Source of the DNA: Atriophallophorus winterbourni
Lineage: Eukaryota; Platyhelminthes; Trematoda; Plagiorchiida; Microphallidae
Assembly: GCA_013407085.1 (NCBI GenBank)
Contig: JACCGJ010023302.1
Coordinates: 1-64,000, forward strand
Reading direction: 5' to 3'
Length of the DNA: 64,000 nt
Shown: positions 33,996 to 46,639 of the stretch, one piece after another
How the letters are laid out: each line of letters begins with the position of its first letter
Numbering within the stretch: the first letter of the stretch is position 1
Made by a program: the position numbers and the translations under genes
The notes under the pieces: model-generated
Told to the model about the DNA's origin: nothing
Databases searched by the model: none
Seen by the model: only the letters and a program-made list of their open reading frames with translations

Positions 33996-34599
33996 CTGTA
34001 GAAGAAATGTCACTAACTCTGATCAATTCCTTGTTTGTAAATCTCGATTTTTTGTTGTGGGAATAAGCTTAATGTTAGAGTGTACATAATGGGATGATGA
34101 AACAATCAATCAGAGGAGATGAATGATAAAATAAAATTTCTTGTGAAGTAATAAACGTCTATTTTCACAGATTTAATGGTACGTGATTTTGGCAAAAAAC
34201 AATAAAATTCCCATAAATCTGAGTTTCAAATTTCATGGGAAATGGTAGAAAAATATTTTAAAAATATTGGTGCGAAAAGTGTCTCAATGCAAACTATCGT
34301 CTGTGAACGTGGGTAACTTTAAAACACTGTGAGCTTTATCAATTATTAGGTCCGGTACAGATTTACACGATATCATCGTTTCCAACTAATGTGCAAATAC
34401 CAGTCAACTGGTGTTGGAACCAGTTTGATCAATAATCACACACGTGACTACACTCATACTCAGATGCCCGAAACGGAGTGCACTCGTAAACCGACGTTCT
34501 TATTGGTGCAAATTTATGCGTAGCTTTGACCCCATGTTGTCGAAATTCATGGTTCATGTTCGGACGTGCTTACTGTTTAAGAATTCGCAAGAACTAAGG

Positions 34600-34922
34600 T
34601 GCTAGTAGAGAGTGTCCGAGAGATTCCGACATGGACTGAGTTCTGAGAGAGTTCAGACAAGAGTATGTTATTTGGAAATTGAGCGTATGATTGTGCGTCG
34701 AGAAATTTAAGTCAAGTCTAATCAATCGTTGCTCATGGGATAATTTCCACAAGCTGATCAACATTTTGGTCGCTACATTATAAATCCTCCTCTGTAGCGC
34801 AACGTCTCTTTCCAACAACGGTATCCGAGTTTTGGAATGCAAAGAAATGTGAGTGCAATCGGTTAGAGCAGTTTTTGGGTAACGTTTCACTTCTGACACA
34901 GAAGCTTCGTCGGACCAAGGAT
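34600..34922. mobile_element. CR1-like LINE C-terminal remnant plus 5'-end repeat
   Basis: In intron 15. The minus-strand frame 34899-34594 keeps LLERDVALQRRIYNVATKML and LTFQITYSCLNS-like pieces seen in the 22.4-23.0 kb copy (LLERIYHRAIKTVTG; LTLQITHSRLNCRR). The adjoining 34877-34922 is the inverted copy of 32480-32525. The rest of intron 15 (34923-36893) shows nothing clear. Confidence 0.6.
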
Positions 34923-36893
34923 GATAGTCAGGACAGGGAACATGATTTAGTAGCAGTCAGGTATAAGAGTATAATTTGCAGAGTTGACTACTGGCTGTAT
35001 GCATGTATTGGGTCTCGTTCCGTTACTGCGGAGTTAAAAATCGAATCAACGTTTGATGATTGCTTCTGCTTCAATTTCGTGTAACGTGATTAACGTGTTT
35101 GCACAAGTGAAGGATTTCAATCATCTTGTAGATTTTACACTCGTGAGTATTGAGGGTGGTTGCTTATGTCTGAAAGAACGGGGAATGTTGAAATCGTTTA
35201 TCACTATTAACTGAATCGCACTGAACTATTGTAGGTAGCATAGAATTGCTATTTGTCTTTCGTTGTAGACCTTAAATGATGTGAGTTAGCGGTAAACTAC
35301 TCTGATGACGATGTGGTGTAGGCAACATGGAAGTTTAACGTCTATGTTCATTCATTTTAAACTAGACGATCATTATTCATACTGATCCTCGTGTTCCAAC
35401 CGTGACACTCGCTTTTCGTGCTCTATTCTTATTCTGATCGACTAACAACCAATAGTTGTGTATCAATTATGCCACGGCCAACTTCTCCTATCCAAACAAG
35501 TGATCCCGAAAGGCATGCGTATTTCAAATCCTCTACCATGCAACAGCCAGAAAACTGACTTGAGTGGATCCAACCCCTATCTATAAACCTTTCGGGAACA
35601 AGACTTAAGGTCATTGATTGGGTGTGCCGATGAAATTCGTCCGAACATGGCGGGGTACTTCCTACAAGGGAGTAACATTCAGTTCTTCTGCCATTCTAAT
35701 TGCATTTAAAATAGCTCATGAATACCCGTTTTCAGCTGACAGTGCTCATTAAAATTACATAAGCATAGCAGATAGAACTGTCAAAGCGACTGGCGGTTTA
35801 GTTTGTTTGAGGATCTGGCATATTTTCCACGAACACAAGAAATAAAGGACGAGTTCTACCATACCTACAGCATGAAAAGTCAGTATAATAGGGCTAGCCG
35901 ACATTTCATAACAAACGTAACGCATAGAGCAGACCGCTAAATCTTGGTGGAAATATCGGATTTCAGGTGATCGAAAATACAAGTGAGAGAGATGGTTATC
36001 ACTTTGTGATGATCACTATCCGATACATCAAGCGCGAGTAAATTAATTTTTCCAACCCTTCTTAGTCTACCTGGACAGTACTCGACTATATTGCAGTCGG
36101 ATAGAGGTAGGCGAAGTAATCTCGAAAATTGGAATTGTTAATGAAGTATTTTGATAATGCTGTGACTAAAGCGATCCAAACTGGAAACAAATATTTCATA
36201 TTTGACTTTAATTGCGTCCTCATTTCAAGATTATTTAACGCCTGTCCAATCAAGCTGGATTCTTATCAGTCATTACATACGCAATCTACATGCAACTACA
36301 ACTTTAAAAACCGTAGTGTCTCTTGTCAATTGGCCATGTCATATCGATTGTTTTATGTTTTGAAGATCGACAGATTCTTACACGCTGGAATAAAAGAAGC
36401 ATGAGGCCTGACCAAGATTCTTGGCGGAAATAACAACCGTCTATAATGAGAGGAGTATCGCTCAGTGTCATTACCGATTATTAAGTGCTTTTACTTTAAA
36501 CAACAAGCGTTGAGTAAAGGCCTTTGTAAATCATGGTACTCGGTCATCAAATCATATTGAATTAAACCTATGGTTCCAGCAATTCGGTATGCAATTCACT
36601 CAACAATCTTTAGAAAACACCACCGACAAACTCTTTACTTTCTTAAAATGTTCATTATGGTTTGGATCGCCGAATATTGAAATTAGCAAGTTAATATCAG
36701 ATCTAAAGGGGTGAATAATCGCTGGACCAGAATGGCGAAGTAATCGTTACAGACTTAAACGAAGTGTACTCAAATTTTGGGTGGACGTGAAGGTAAATTT
36801 AATATGCGAAAAATCCTTGATTTACACAGTTCACAATAAAAGAGTGCGAGACAACTGTCATAACTTATGCGTCTCGTATGCCGATTTGCATAC

Positions 36894-37495
36894 CTGGCTA
36901 TTTCTGCAGCTTTCCTTTTCTCTTGCTCCTCTTTTTCGAGTTGCATTTTTCTTTCAACTTGCAATTTGCGTTTTTCTTTCCGAATACTGAGTCGAATATT
37001 CTCAATGTTGGAACGCTCTTCGTTTGTCATCAAATCGTATTCCGATTCACTGAGTTCTTCCGCCTTCTTTTTCAGCATCGATTCGGCTAATTCTCTCGAG
37101 GAAATTTCTTCCCAGAGAGCCTCATCTAGCATTGTTTGGATTTCATTGGTTTGTACATTCGTAGTAACAACAAAAAGATGTGCGAAGTGACTCAAAGCCT
37201 CGATTAAAGCAACAACACCAGTTTCTTCTTTTTCAACAAACGAGCAATCAGTGCCATTGAAGATCACCGCAACACGGCAGTCATCCTTTTCTATTCTTTC
37301 TTGAAACAATTTTATTAGTAATTCTTTTGGCAGTGGTGTAGTATACATCATAGGTTGAATATTAGGTTCATCTTCGGCCTCTGTGGTTTGCGAATCGAGG
37401 TCTATCTTTAAAGAACTTGGATGTCTCTCTGCTAATCCCGTCAAACTTATACGTCTCCGTGCGAATGCGCCAGTTGTGAACTCAGTGTTGATCAC
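36894..37495 (-). CDS. HYDIN: HYDIN exon 15 (second half of kinase-like domain and coiled coil)
   Basis: Phase 0/2, 602 bp. Acceptor aatttcag, donor GCCAG|gtatgc. Encodes LPKELLIKLFQERIEKDDCR, then VAVIFNGTDCSFVEKEETGV and a highly charged helix (DLMTNEERSNIENIRLSIRK; ERKMQLEKEEQEKRKAA). The family equivalent is 'LP.ELL...L.ERI...DC..GVVFDGLE' followed by a Lys/Glu coiled coil. The usual 'FDGL' reads FNGT here. Confidence 0.95.
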
Positions 37496-38578
37496 CTGAA
37501 ATTAAGTATCAAAATTGTTATTGCGATCGTTCTATAATCAATCAGTGAGCGTTTACTCGCATAGCATTCTCGATCTTGATCTAGTCATGAGGAACACAAA
37601 ATATAACAACCCAAAATTAGATTTATCGCATAAATTTATGTAGATTCAATCCGTGTTCTCTTCAAGTGAGCAACTAATAATAAAGTTTGGATTAGTGGGG
37701 AAAGTATGCAATCATGATAAGCTTAAAATTGTTCAGCAATCTACCCGTTTCGTCGTGGATCAAATATGATCCCACGCTTTCTATTCAGTGGCGGCAAGTA
37801 GCGCAAACGTAAAGTGGTCTTGTATGCGAAGTCGAACGGAGATATATTATCTAATTATTGGACACCACGAACCAATCGCCATTTAACACATATTCCATGC
37901 TAGACTGTCCTCAAACCCAAAGGTAGATTATGGAATCCACTTTGACGTGACTGCAAATTCTAAATTTGGAAGGGATAGTTTTTGAATTTTGGATAATTAA
38001 TTTTAAAGAACTTCTACAGTTAAACTATTTTAATTCATTAAGGCACCATTACTACTCTGTAAAATTAAACTTGCCTTTTCTAAAGGACTCCAGCCAAAAC
38101 AAAAGCGTGATCCCATTCTAATTTTCGATGTAATGGATAAAACTGAACAATGTATTACAACCTAAATTATAGCAAACACTCTTCACCAAATTTCGGTCAC
38201 AAAAAAATGCACACAGCTTTCATATGAAAAAGTGAGCCCAGTTGATGCTTACTACTCAACCGTAAATGTTTCAAGTGAGTGCCCGAATTTTCAGCTATCG
38301 CCTCCCATATCGCGTACTCTTTCTTTCTGTTTGCCATGCTCAGCTGATATAAATTATACGGTTGCAGGAATCAAATTGACGACCTTCGAGCGTTTAATTT
38401 AATGAGAGCGCCGGCAAGTTAATCTAACGTTTGTCGATGTGACAAAGGAATTTGAAATTAGATTAGATTTGACATGGCGCCTGCTTCAATCAACCATCTA
38501 AACATCATAACAACAATTCATAATGATTTCGGATGACTGATAGCCATTTTGGACATTTAGCTATCATAAGAGGTGTGA

Positions 38579-39165
38579 AGTGTACTACAGACGTGTGCTA
38601 ATCAAAAAGCTGTCTGATGACACATTGAACACCAACAATCGGCACCACACAAGAGCAGGGTGCATCGAAACGACCCACGACGACAATACAGGATCTGTAA
38701 TAATTCGGGTTATCAAAGTATTGCTTGAGTTAAAGCATGCTCAAAAACTTGTGGATATGGACAGTCAGACGCTCGCCTACTATATGAAATTCGTTCAGGT
38801 CGGTCAACGAAGCCAAACGTGATGGGTGCTTGACCTGAACCGGTTGGCATGAAACCCATTGGCAAATCAGTTCAAAGTGACAAGCGGTACAGGCATGTTA
38901 TGGATAGAGTTGTGGTAGCGGATTTGCCTGTTAAGTCGCGTGCTGTATTCTTTGTCATTTGAGCTCTAAACGCGTTTGATTAATGCCATCTTGTGGGATT
39001 TGTGGGTGAACGTAATTAGGATAGGATAGTTTGACTTCAGGAATTATTCGGGCCAATGTGCGTGCGACACTCTATAAGTACAAACAACGTGAGGGCCGTT
39101 AGGACAGGATAGACCGTTCGGGTTCGATTGAACCGGTGCGATTCATTCTTATTCCTCCACCATCC
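38579..39165 (+). repeat. LTR-like noncoding repeat, copy 1
   Basis: In intron 14. About 590 bp, alignable with 52150-52710 and 43480-44250 (shared pieces: gtraataattcgggtt, ggtcggtcaa, agtgacaa...aca, aaacgcgttt, tgtgggattygtgggtgaacg). No ORF of substance. Size, lack of coding and the polyadenylation-like block in the related copies suggest solo LTRs; I could not find a primer-binding site or exact ends. Confidence 0.55.
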
Positions 39166-39364
39166 TTATAATACGATATAAGTGACGGGTGAGATTCTCG
39201 GGACTTGAAGGTATGTATTAGTGGCAGGAATTATACAGAAAACATCTAACTGAGTTGCTTAATCTCTTGGAATTCGGAATTTATGGATTTAGATGTCCAA
39301 ATTCGAAATTGCAAAGTAAAAAGATGATATTAAAACAAAACATAATAAAACACACAGAATTCAC

Positions 39365-39507
39365 CTCATTAGGACCGGCGTGCTCCTCTAGCACTGTGCT
39401 TTCTGCAAGTAGAGGTTGCTTTCCTGCAGTAGATGCGGTAGTTCCTCTGCGAGTATTTCTTTTATACGTTGGGATTTCATCTCGCGCCACACTTGACGCT
39501 CTCGGCC
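39365..39507 (-). CDS. HYDIN: HYDIN exon 14 (low-complexity linker)
   Basis: Phase 1/0, 143 bp. Acceptor ctacaccag, donor GAG|gtgaat. Encodes an Arg/Thr/Ser-rich stretch (YKRNTRRGTTASTAGKQPLL) with no recognisable fold. It is placed by compatible phases on both sides and because vertebrate HYDIN also has a poorly conserved linker between the two halves of the kinase-like domain. Confidence 0.78.
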
Positions 39508-39893
39508 CTGGTGTAGAGTAATAGTGGTTAGGGTGTGAAGTAATATTCAAAGACATCAAACCAACAAGGGAAATCTATGGAAGATGTCGTTATTATTATT
39601 TTCTGTAAGCTTAAGTGAGCAATAAAGTGAAAATTCTACTGTTACGTTTCGAGACAAAGTAGGTTTATGCAAGTCTGATAGATCACTGCAATGTAAATGG
39701 TAAAGTGTACACAGAATATAAATGCGACCATGTACAACAATTGTTTGAAAAAACCATGAATGTAATAAACTTATACGAAACGCAGTGCAATGATGATTCA
39801 TGTCCGAACTGTATACCGAGAAAAGCCAAGATGTGGTGGTGGTTTTAACGTAATTATGTAATTTATGAGTGATTAAATATGCATTATTCGTAC
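39508..39893 (-). other. HYDIN intron 13
   Basis: 386 bp of AT-rich sequence between the two linker exons. Nothing recognisable. Confidence 0.65.
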
Positions 39894-40055
39894 CTCTTTT
39901 TCCTTGCTCCAACAGGAATTGCCTCCCAGCCTCAATACAAATATCTCGTGCTCGCACAGCGGCAACCGTTTCACTCGTGGCTAACGCCTGTAAAATTATC
40001 TGATCCATTTCTAATACGGTTGCATGGTAGTGTTTTGCCAGGTTCTCGACGGTCG
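39894..40055 (-). CDS. HYDIN: HYDIN exon 13 (adenylate-kinase-like domain, continued)
   Basis: Phase 1/1. Acceptor ttcggttcag, donor AGAG|gtacga. Encodes TVENLAKHYHATVLEMDQII and VRARDICIEAGRQFL. The family has 'AV.VAKYY.A.CLSID.IV' and 'RAR.LCI.AA', which fits the helix after a P-loop and the following strand. Confidence 0.93.
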
Positions 40056-40194
40056 CTGAACCGAAAAAATGTTGATTATGGCAAGGTACATGATATTGCA
40101 AAAGTTCAACAATGTTTGTGCTACATAAAGTTATCTAGTTGAAATGTCACATCGCACGAAGTTAAGCAATGTGTTAAAAGAGTCTAAAAAGAAT

Positions 40195-41770
40195 GAAGAA
40201 TCACGATTTTATGGTAAAAAAAGCAATTGGATAACAGCTATAAAAATACAGAGGTTGCAATCAAAATTCAATTAAGGTGTATGGTTTTTGCGGGTTCAGA
40301 TGGGGTCAATATACAGAGCCCATAGTTGAGTGCTCTTTGATATAGGCATTCAGTTTCGATTTGAAATCACGGATCGTGGTAGCGTTCACAATATCTTGTG
40401 AATTCCGCAGAAAGCAAATACGCTCAGAGAAGAAATGACGTCTGCAATCGAGTCTGGAGTGCGGCATAACGAGACAATTTGAATGATCCCATGTATTCAT
40501 AAGGGTACTGACTTTTATCAAATCGTGGAGTGGGTGATTTTTCATCCGCAGTATTTTATATGTTAGGATCATGTCGCTGCTCACTCTCCATTTGTGTAAA
40601 ATCCGTCAGCCTCAGCATGGCCATGTTATGGGATGTCATGTAGCCCATCAACTAGCTTCGTCGCTCGGTGGTCAATTTTACCCAGCAATTCAATATCTTT
40701 ACGCAGACACGGTGCCTAAACTGGGGTCATGTACTCCATTGTCGGATAGATGTAATTATTTATAATGCGGAAAAGCGCTTTAGTAGAGAACCGCCCAAAT
40801 ATTCGCCTCCGCATTCCCAAGATACAGGTTGCCCTGTTGAAGACTTTCTGTCAATGACTATTCGGTTTCAGGTTATTAGTAATACAGAAATCGAGATCGT
40901 TCTCCTTACTAGTCCAAGTCAAGTTTTCATGACCAAGATTATATGAATGCTCGTATTGCCCACACAGTTGTAACATTTTACATTTACGTATGTTGAAACG
41001 AGTAATACAGCGAATCCCAATAGTCTTGCAGCATCGAACGATCTTCAGTGGATCGGATTTGCTTCCATATTTCTATGTCATCAGAGAAAGAACCATCTTG
41101 CATCGTACTAATTGCGCAAAATCATTTATGTATAACAAGAAAAGGATAGGTCCGAGCACTGAACCTTGAAGGACGCCGCTGGTGACATTGATGGTTTTTG
41201 ATAGAACGCCGTCAATGCGGACTGGCACATGCCGATCGGTTAAATAACCGTTATCCACGGTAATAAGTTTCCTGTTATCACATATTGCACTAGTTTTACA
41301 GAAGCAGGCCGTGGTTGACCTTATCAAATGCCTTTGATACATCGATATAGCAGGCCAAGAGACGTTGTCCAATCGTCAGAGTGATGAATAAATTTGACAG
41401 ACAAGATCTATTTCGGAGAAAGCCATGTTGCACTGCTGATAAAAGTCCTTTAGTTTCAAGGTACGCTCCATAATTTTCGACACGTAGGGGAGCAGCGTAA
41501 CAGGTCTGTTATTTGCTACACCCGAAAGACAGCCACCCTTGTTTGCCATGCTGAGTTTGATAAACCATGATGCATTAATTGCTGTTTCGGGCAGAGCATT
41601 TGAATTAAAATCTCGCAAGAGCATCCGCTCTCTCTTGACCTGTAACAGTCATTCATTGTTCTGTCGTGAGCGGAAAAACCCCTGGTCAGAAATGTTGGAT
41701 CTGGTCTGACTCTGTTAACTTTATTGCGTAATCCTATTTGATTCAAAGACATCTAATATTTTCTTTGTGG
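40195..41770 (-). mobile_element. CR1-like LINE, RT and C-terminus only, degraded
   Basis: In intron 12. Minus-strand frames encode RT pieces (VTLLPYVSKIMERTLKL; GVLQGSVLGPILFLLYINDF with V-L instead of V-P; then LVRCKMVLSLMT where the catalytic FADD box should be) and the C-terminal tail MPHSRLDCRRHFFSERICFL. Its 3' end (tttttttaccataaaatc on the minus strand) matches the 3' end of the 22.2-kb copy. Confidence 0.8.
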
Positions 41771-42319
41771 CAAGACGACGTTTTTAAATAGGCAGAAGGT
41801 ATTTGTCAACCATCTTTAATAATCATGAATACATAAACACAAATATCAAGCCACATATTGAGAAATAGTGTTGCAAATTTTTGCTTTTCAGAGTCCATAT
41901 TATTCAAGGTTGACAAAACATATGCTTAAAGAAAACTTGTGATTACGCATCGTCTATACCAATGCCATAAAAATATAATAATGAATAGAATGACTTGAGC
42001 GCGCGTTCCAGGAGTAGTTGACCTTTTTATAAAGTCACCTCGCCGAGTTTTCGGAAGTGTGCAGTAGGAGATCAAAATTAATGGAAAAAGTTCCAAACGA
42101 ATAGCGGCAAACAGCGGTGCAGTATTTTGATCAAAACAACATATCCTCCCATCGACGCATATCTGTACAAATCCGTACAAGTTGTTTATGGACACCATAT
42201 AATTTATTTGCGTAATGTTGGTGAAAGTTGATAAACGTGTGTTGTGAAAGAAATTAGTTTATCTACTTTGCTTTACTTAAGTTCACTAGAAGTTAGACGT
42301 AATCCCAATCGTATCACGC

Positions 42320-42640
42320 GATGCCAAAACTGACCATAGACATTTCAACTCAACTGCAAAACCAAATTTATCGATATGAATGTCCTCGCTTCTTCTTTTC
42401 CTTTTGCGTCTGTTTTATATCTGACGATATACAAGTGAAGCAAGCCTCCATAGGTTCAAATCAAATTTCTGTACATATCTCCACACATTCTCAGTGTTTT
42501 TCTGTTGACTGCATTTGTTATCTAACATCTTGAATGATCAATGTTTCTCACAAAATTGTATACTGTAAATCTGTGGTGATTTTTCAACTATTGATATTCT
42601 CTATCAAATCTTAATAATTTAACATTGAATCTAGATTTCG
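42320..42640 (+). mobile_element. CR1-like LINE 3' remnant
   Basis: A plus-strand frame with RYECPRFFFSFCVCFISD resembles the tail phrase 'CRR.FF.VRVC..WNSLP'. It is followed by an AT-rich 3' region ending in a ttgaatc motif like the other copies. Short and uncertain. Confidence 0.4.
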
Positions 42641-42883
42641 TTTTACTTTTATCTAATCAGCGGCAATATTGAGATTATAAGCTATATTAAACTTATGCAG
42701 CTATTTCGTTAAGAGGTGTTTCTGTGAATAATGCTACGTTTAGCTTGACGTATTGTGGACAGAAGATATCACAAAGTTATAATAATATGTAAGAATAGAT
42801 AGTTGCACCACACATCTAATTTGAGCGAAGTCAAATTTGTTAATTGATTGGTAACGGGAAAATTGTTAGTGGGTTGAACTCAC

Positions 42884-43193
42884 GGCCACGGATCGCTTTC
42901 ATCGGGCCATTCACAATCAAGGCAATGCCTTTACGAGTACTATATTGAATGGGGTCTTCTGTGAAATCTAATCCGAGGTGCTTGGAGATAGCCTTGGTAA
43001 TTGGTTGGATATCTGGTAACAGTGAAGTAGCGCGTTGAGTTAACGTCCGTTCACGCTTTAATTGTGGTGTGCACAAAATATCATCAAGGATGTTTGTGTA
43101 ATTTGTGAGCGTTTTACTGGCAGAATCACCACTGGATTGACGGCTTGATGGCGCCTCGGACGAAGTCTCTTCAATCGATTCCATTCCACCTTT
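42884..43193 (-). CDS. HYDIN: HYDIN exon 12 (start of adenylate-kinase-like domain)
   Basis: Phase 0/1, 310 bp. Acceptor ttttgtttag, donor GGCC|gtgagt. A Ser-rich, Thr-rich lead is followed by PITKAISKHLGLDFTEDPIQ and RKGIALIVNGPMKAIRG. Vertebrate HYDIN has a P-loop here (GxxxxGK[S/T]); in the fluke the aligned octet reads GPMKAIRG, so the Walker A lysine and Ser/Thr are missing. See findings. Confidence 0.92.
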
Positions 43194-43479
43194 CTAAACA
43201 AAACAGGGAAATATCTCAGCTGACATTGCTTATATCGCATGAACTACCTGCAAATATATCTGGGATACAAACTGTATTTCAGATCAGTATTTCTCAACCA
43301 CTAGCATGATGAATAAATGCAATTGGTTATAATTTCAAATAATATTATGTTTACTTCGGTAAGACAGGAAGCGGAAAAGGACTAAGAAAGTCACGCGGTA
43401 TAAGAATGACAGAAATCTGAAATGAAAACAGAATTTATAGCCCGAGATTGGGTGATAAACACGTGCGTGGGCAGAGTAA

Positions 43480-44250
43480 TAGGCCAGATCGGTGCATTCG
43501 CGATGAGTGCTAATCCCGGATGGTATGGGGAATGGCACCCTTCGGCACATCACAAAAGCAGAAAGTGCTGAAACGACCGACGGGTTTCAGAAGGTTTGTA
43601 TGGGGAACGTCATGAGTGAAAATATCCTCGTAATCATAAGGAAATGGACAACGTCAGTCGATATCGAGCGATATGTCATTTGTTAAGGTCGGGCAAACAA
43701 ACTCAGCATGGCGAGGGGTGAACTGAGTCGGTTGGAATGTAATCGACGGACAAAGCAGATTTAAGTGACAACTGGGATAGACATGTTTCGTTTAGTTTTG
43801 TGTTACGCGAATTTCCTCCAAAGGGTAGGCGTGCAAACAAGTTGAGTTTGTGAGCCACTGTTGGATAAGGTTGGAACAACCAACCTGTTCAAGCACATGT
43901 GCCCATACACATGTAGATAGGGTGAAACCCATAACCAAGAACAACAATGCTTATTTGCATGGCGTGTGTGATGGAAATGCATGCAAATGAGCATGTTTGA
44001 ACTAAGCGTGCGAAGTAAACGCGTTCAGTCATTTGGCCCTCTCGTATGTTGTGGGTTTTGTGTGTGAACGCATTTTGTGTTTGAATGGTTGGCCTTAGGG
44101 ATGAATTGAGACAATCATCAATCGGATGTGGAAAGCGGGGTTTTATGTGGCGTAGTTGATGTTGCATCGAGTCTCATCAAAGCCTATGCAAACAGCGTAA
44201 TGGGTGTTAGGACATAGAACGCGTTTTGTCTCGATCGTCCTAACGTATTC
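43480..44250 (+). repeat. LTR-like noncoding repeat, copy 2, with nested R2
   Basis: In intron 11. Same family as 38579-39165 and 52150-52710. It is interrupted at about 43815-43995 by repeat R2; the LTR-like sequence resumes with aagtaaacgcgttcagt, then gttgtgggttttgtgtg. Confidence 0.55.
43820..43995 (+). repeat. Repeat R2, copy 2
   Basis: Matches the reverse complement of 14460-14700, ending in gaaatgcatgcaaatgagca. Inserted into the LTR-like repeat. Confidence 0.6.
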
Positions 44251-45281
44251 ACGCCCACCCTTTACAATATGTTATGACAAACAAAAGAAAGCAGTTTCAA
44301 TGGTGTACACAAGAGTACCAAGAGTGTTTGGCCGGATCAAATGAAATTTATCAACAATTTGTCATAAAAGGCAAAAGCTATGTTCAGACACAAAATGTTT
44401 GGAGTGTATGATATCAGGGATAGGCTCGAAACCAAGTAACCCAATCAAATACTAGAATGAAAGATCCAACACAAGTGATGAGAGGCGTAGGTACGGATTA
44501 CTGAAGCTTTTATGGAGGTTCTCTACCAGACATCCCACTAACAGAACAATTCCTTCACCAGTCCGCCATCTAAGATTGAAAATAGAAGCCGTGAAGGTTT
44601 TATAAAGTTGAGATGATGAAGGCCTATTAGTCTTCCTATCTCAAGAATTTCTGAACAGGATTGAAGATTAGTAAAAAATGTACACTACAATCGGGAATTT
44701 ATTGTGACCCAAAGAATTGAGCTTCACAATATCCATTAATCATTAAATTTTCGCTTATGGAAGAGGAATAATTCGTAATATACGTCAATAATTCCATGCA
44801 ACGCCACATATATTCGCGTTTAATACTGAAAATAAATTAATTCACAGGTGCAGTGAAGTCGTCTGGCAAACAATATGGGTTCAAATTCTGAAATTGTATG
44901 TCGTGAGTCAAGATGTTGGAATAAATGTTCCAGTGGTTGGTTTGGAGTATGTATTATTTCGTATACAAGTAATAAATCACTCTGAGTGCGACAGCTAGAA
45001 ATTCGCTTGAAATATTATGCGTTGTGATATGCAAAACCAATGAATATAAATATGCCAATAATGTCTAGATCGGCACGATCATGCATTGAGGAAGGGACGC
45101 CGCCTAGCACTCCATTTAACGTAGTAATTTGAATATGGCATCCATAGATCTAATCATAAATTCGATTGGTCATATTCTCTACATAATTGTAAAAATAATG
45201 TGAATTAGTTTCACAATCAGCTCTGCTCCGCCAGATCAGAACACTGTTTTTGAGCTACCAAATAATATATATAATGGTTTC

Positions 45282-45446
45282 CTATTTACCGTAAGCTTTA
45301 TGGAACAGGTCTAACTCCTGAGTTGTAAATAGGGCCTCTAGTTGTGCATTCAATTTTTGAATGATGTACTCTGAGATCGACATGCGATTACCCATGACGC
45401 TATGTTGAATACTTGTTGAAGCTGGCGAACGGTATTTTCTTTTCAT
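45282..45446 (-). other. 54-codon ORF in intron 11, uncertain
   Basis: ATG at 45446, stop at 45284-45282. Encodes SISEYIIQKLNAQLEALFTT, helix-like and plausible as coding, with a GTAAAT donor near the end. However, no acceptor/donor pair gives the 0/0 phase needed to fit between exons 11 and 12. It could be an alternative exon, a fossil, or chance. Confidence 0.25.
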
Positions 45447-45839
45447 TAGAATAGTGGTACGAAGTGGCCTACGCCAGTGATATTTTCATTAATCGTTTTC
45501 AAGTGAATGCTTTGTCACTTCTTCTGTGTTTCCGTCAGATGGCAGATTTCACCTTGCCACTCACTGCTTTCTCAGTGATCCTGTATGTGTGGAAACCAGC
45601 AGACAGTTTCATTGCACATGGTTAACTAAAAGTACACATTTAATTAGAAAAATCCATACAGCGAGGTTTAGAATGTCATATTTGCACGCAATTCTATCAC
45701 ACATTCAAAAGATAAAAGAGTTTCTGGAATGCATTGTAGTGCTCACATCCCCGCACTTAGGTTTATGAATACTTTTGTCAATCGATTTAACCAGTATACT
45801 TCATTTCTTGAGTTCAATGACAGTCTATAGATTTCATGT

Positions 45840-46060
45840 TGAATTCATCGCCGAGTAGTTCCTGACATCGTGATGAGCTGACCACTAAAACATTAAAGCG
45901 ATCCAAACAAATCAACGGTTGATACAGATTAAAAACAGCACGACTGGATCCATTGCAGCAAACTTTTAGATACATATCCAAAAATTAAACTGATCGGATG
46001 AAATGTCGGAGCTTAAAATATTCGAAGCATACTTCAGGTCACACAATGTCGCTTCAGGAA
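45840..46060 (+). repeat. Interspersed repeat, partner of 31920-32260
   Basis: See the partner entry. A run of C (about 46174-46185) in a CA-rich tract follows at 46161-46190. Confidence 0.55.
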
Positions 46061-46639
46061 GTCAATCGACAACACTTCCAGAAATAAACAGAACAGTAAT
46101 CTACTAAGAAAATAAAAAGTTGGAAGACGTTAGCAGGCAAAATAAATGTTCAATCGCTAAACCACCCCAACCCACCCCCCCCCCCACGACAACGCAGAAA
46201 TTATTGAAAGTACTTTGCATAAAACCGAGTCATCGCATGGGTTTTTTTGCCGCGGTCATATACTTTCACACCCGTTTAGTTCAAGCAATCATTTAAGGTC
46301 CTCCCTATAAGTCGATCGGCAACTAACTTTGTTAGGAAACGTTACTGATGTTCAATTTTTGGTTACTAACATGAATTTTCTTGTAACCTCCTTGGGAATT
46401 TTTTACAGCCATCTGCAACATTCTACCTGTCTGTGATTTGGAACCTGTTCTGCATTTTTCCAATTGGTTTTTAACAACACCCGTTTCAATTGAATCACGT
46501 CAGTTTGCCATGAATGTTACAACAATACCCCTTCCACTAAAGGGCAGGACAAATAGGAGTTCACTGTCATCATAACATTAATCTGTTGCTAAATCTATGT
46601 GATAGTTAAATGGTTGCGCTGGGGCTGAACTATGAACTA

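Noticed and set aside
36781..37190. Plus-strand ORFs opposite HYDIN exon 15
   Set aside because: Shadow of the Lys/Glu-rich coiled coil, which reads as Leu/Phe/Ser-rich in reverse and only looks membrane-like.
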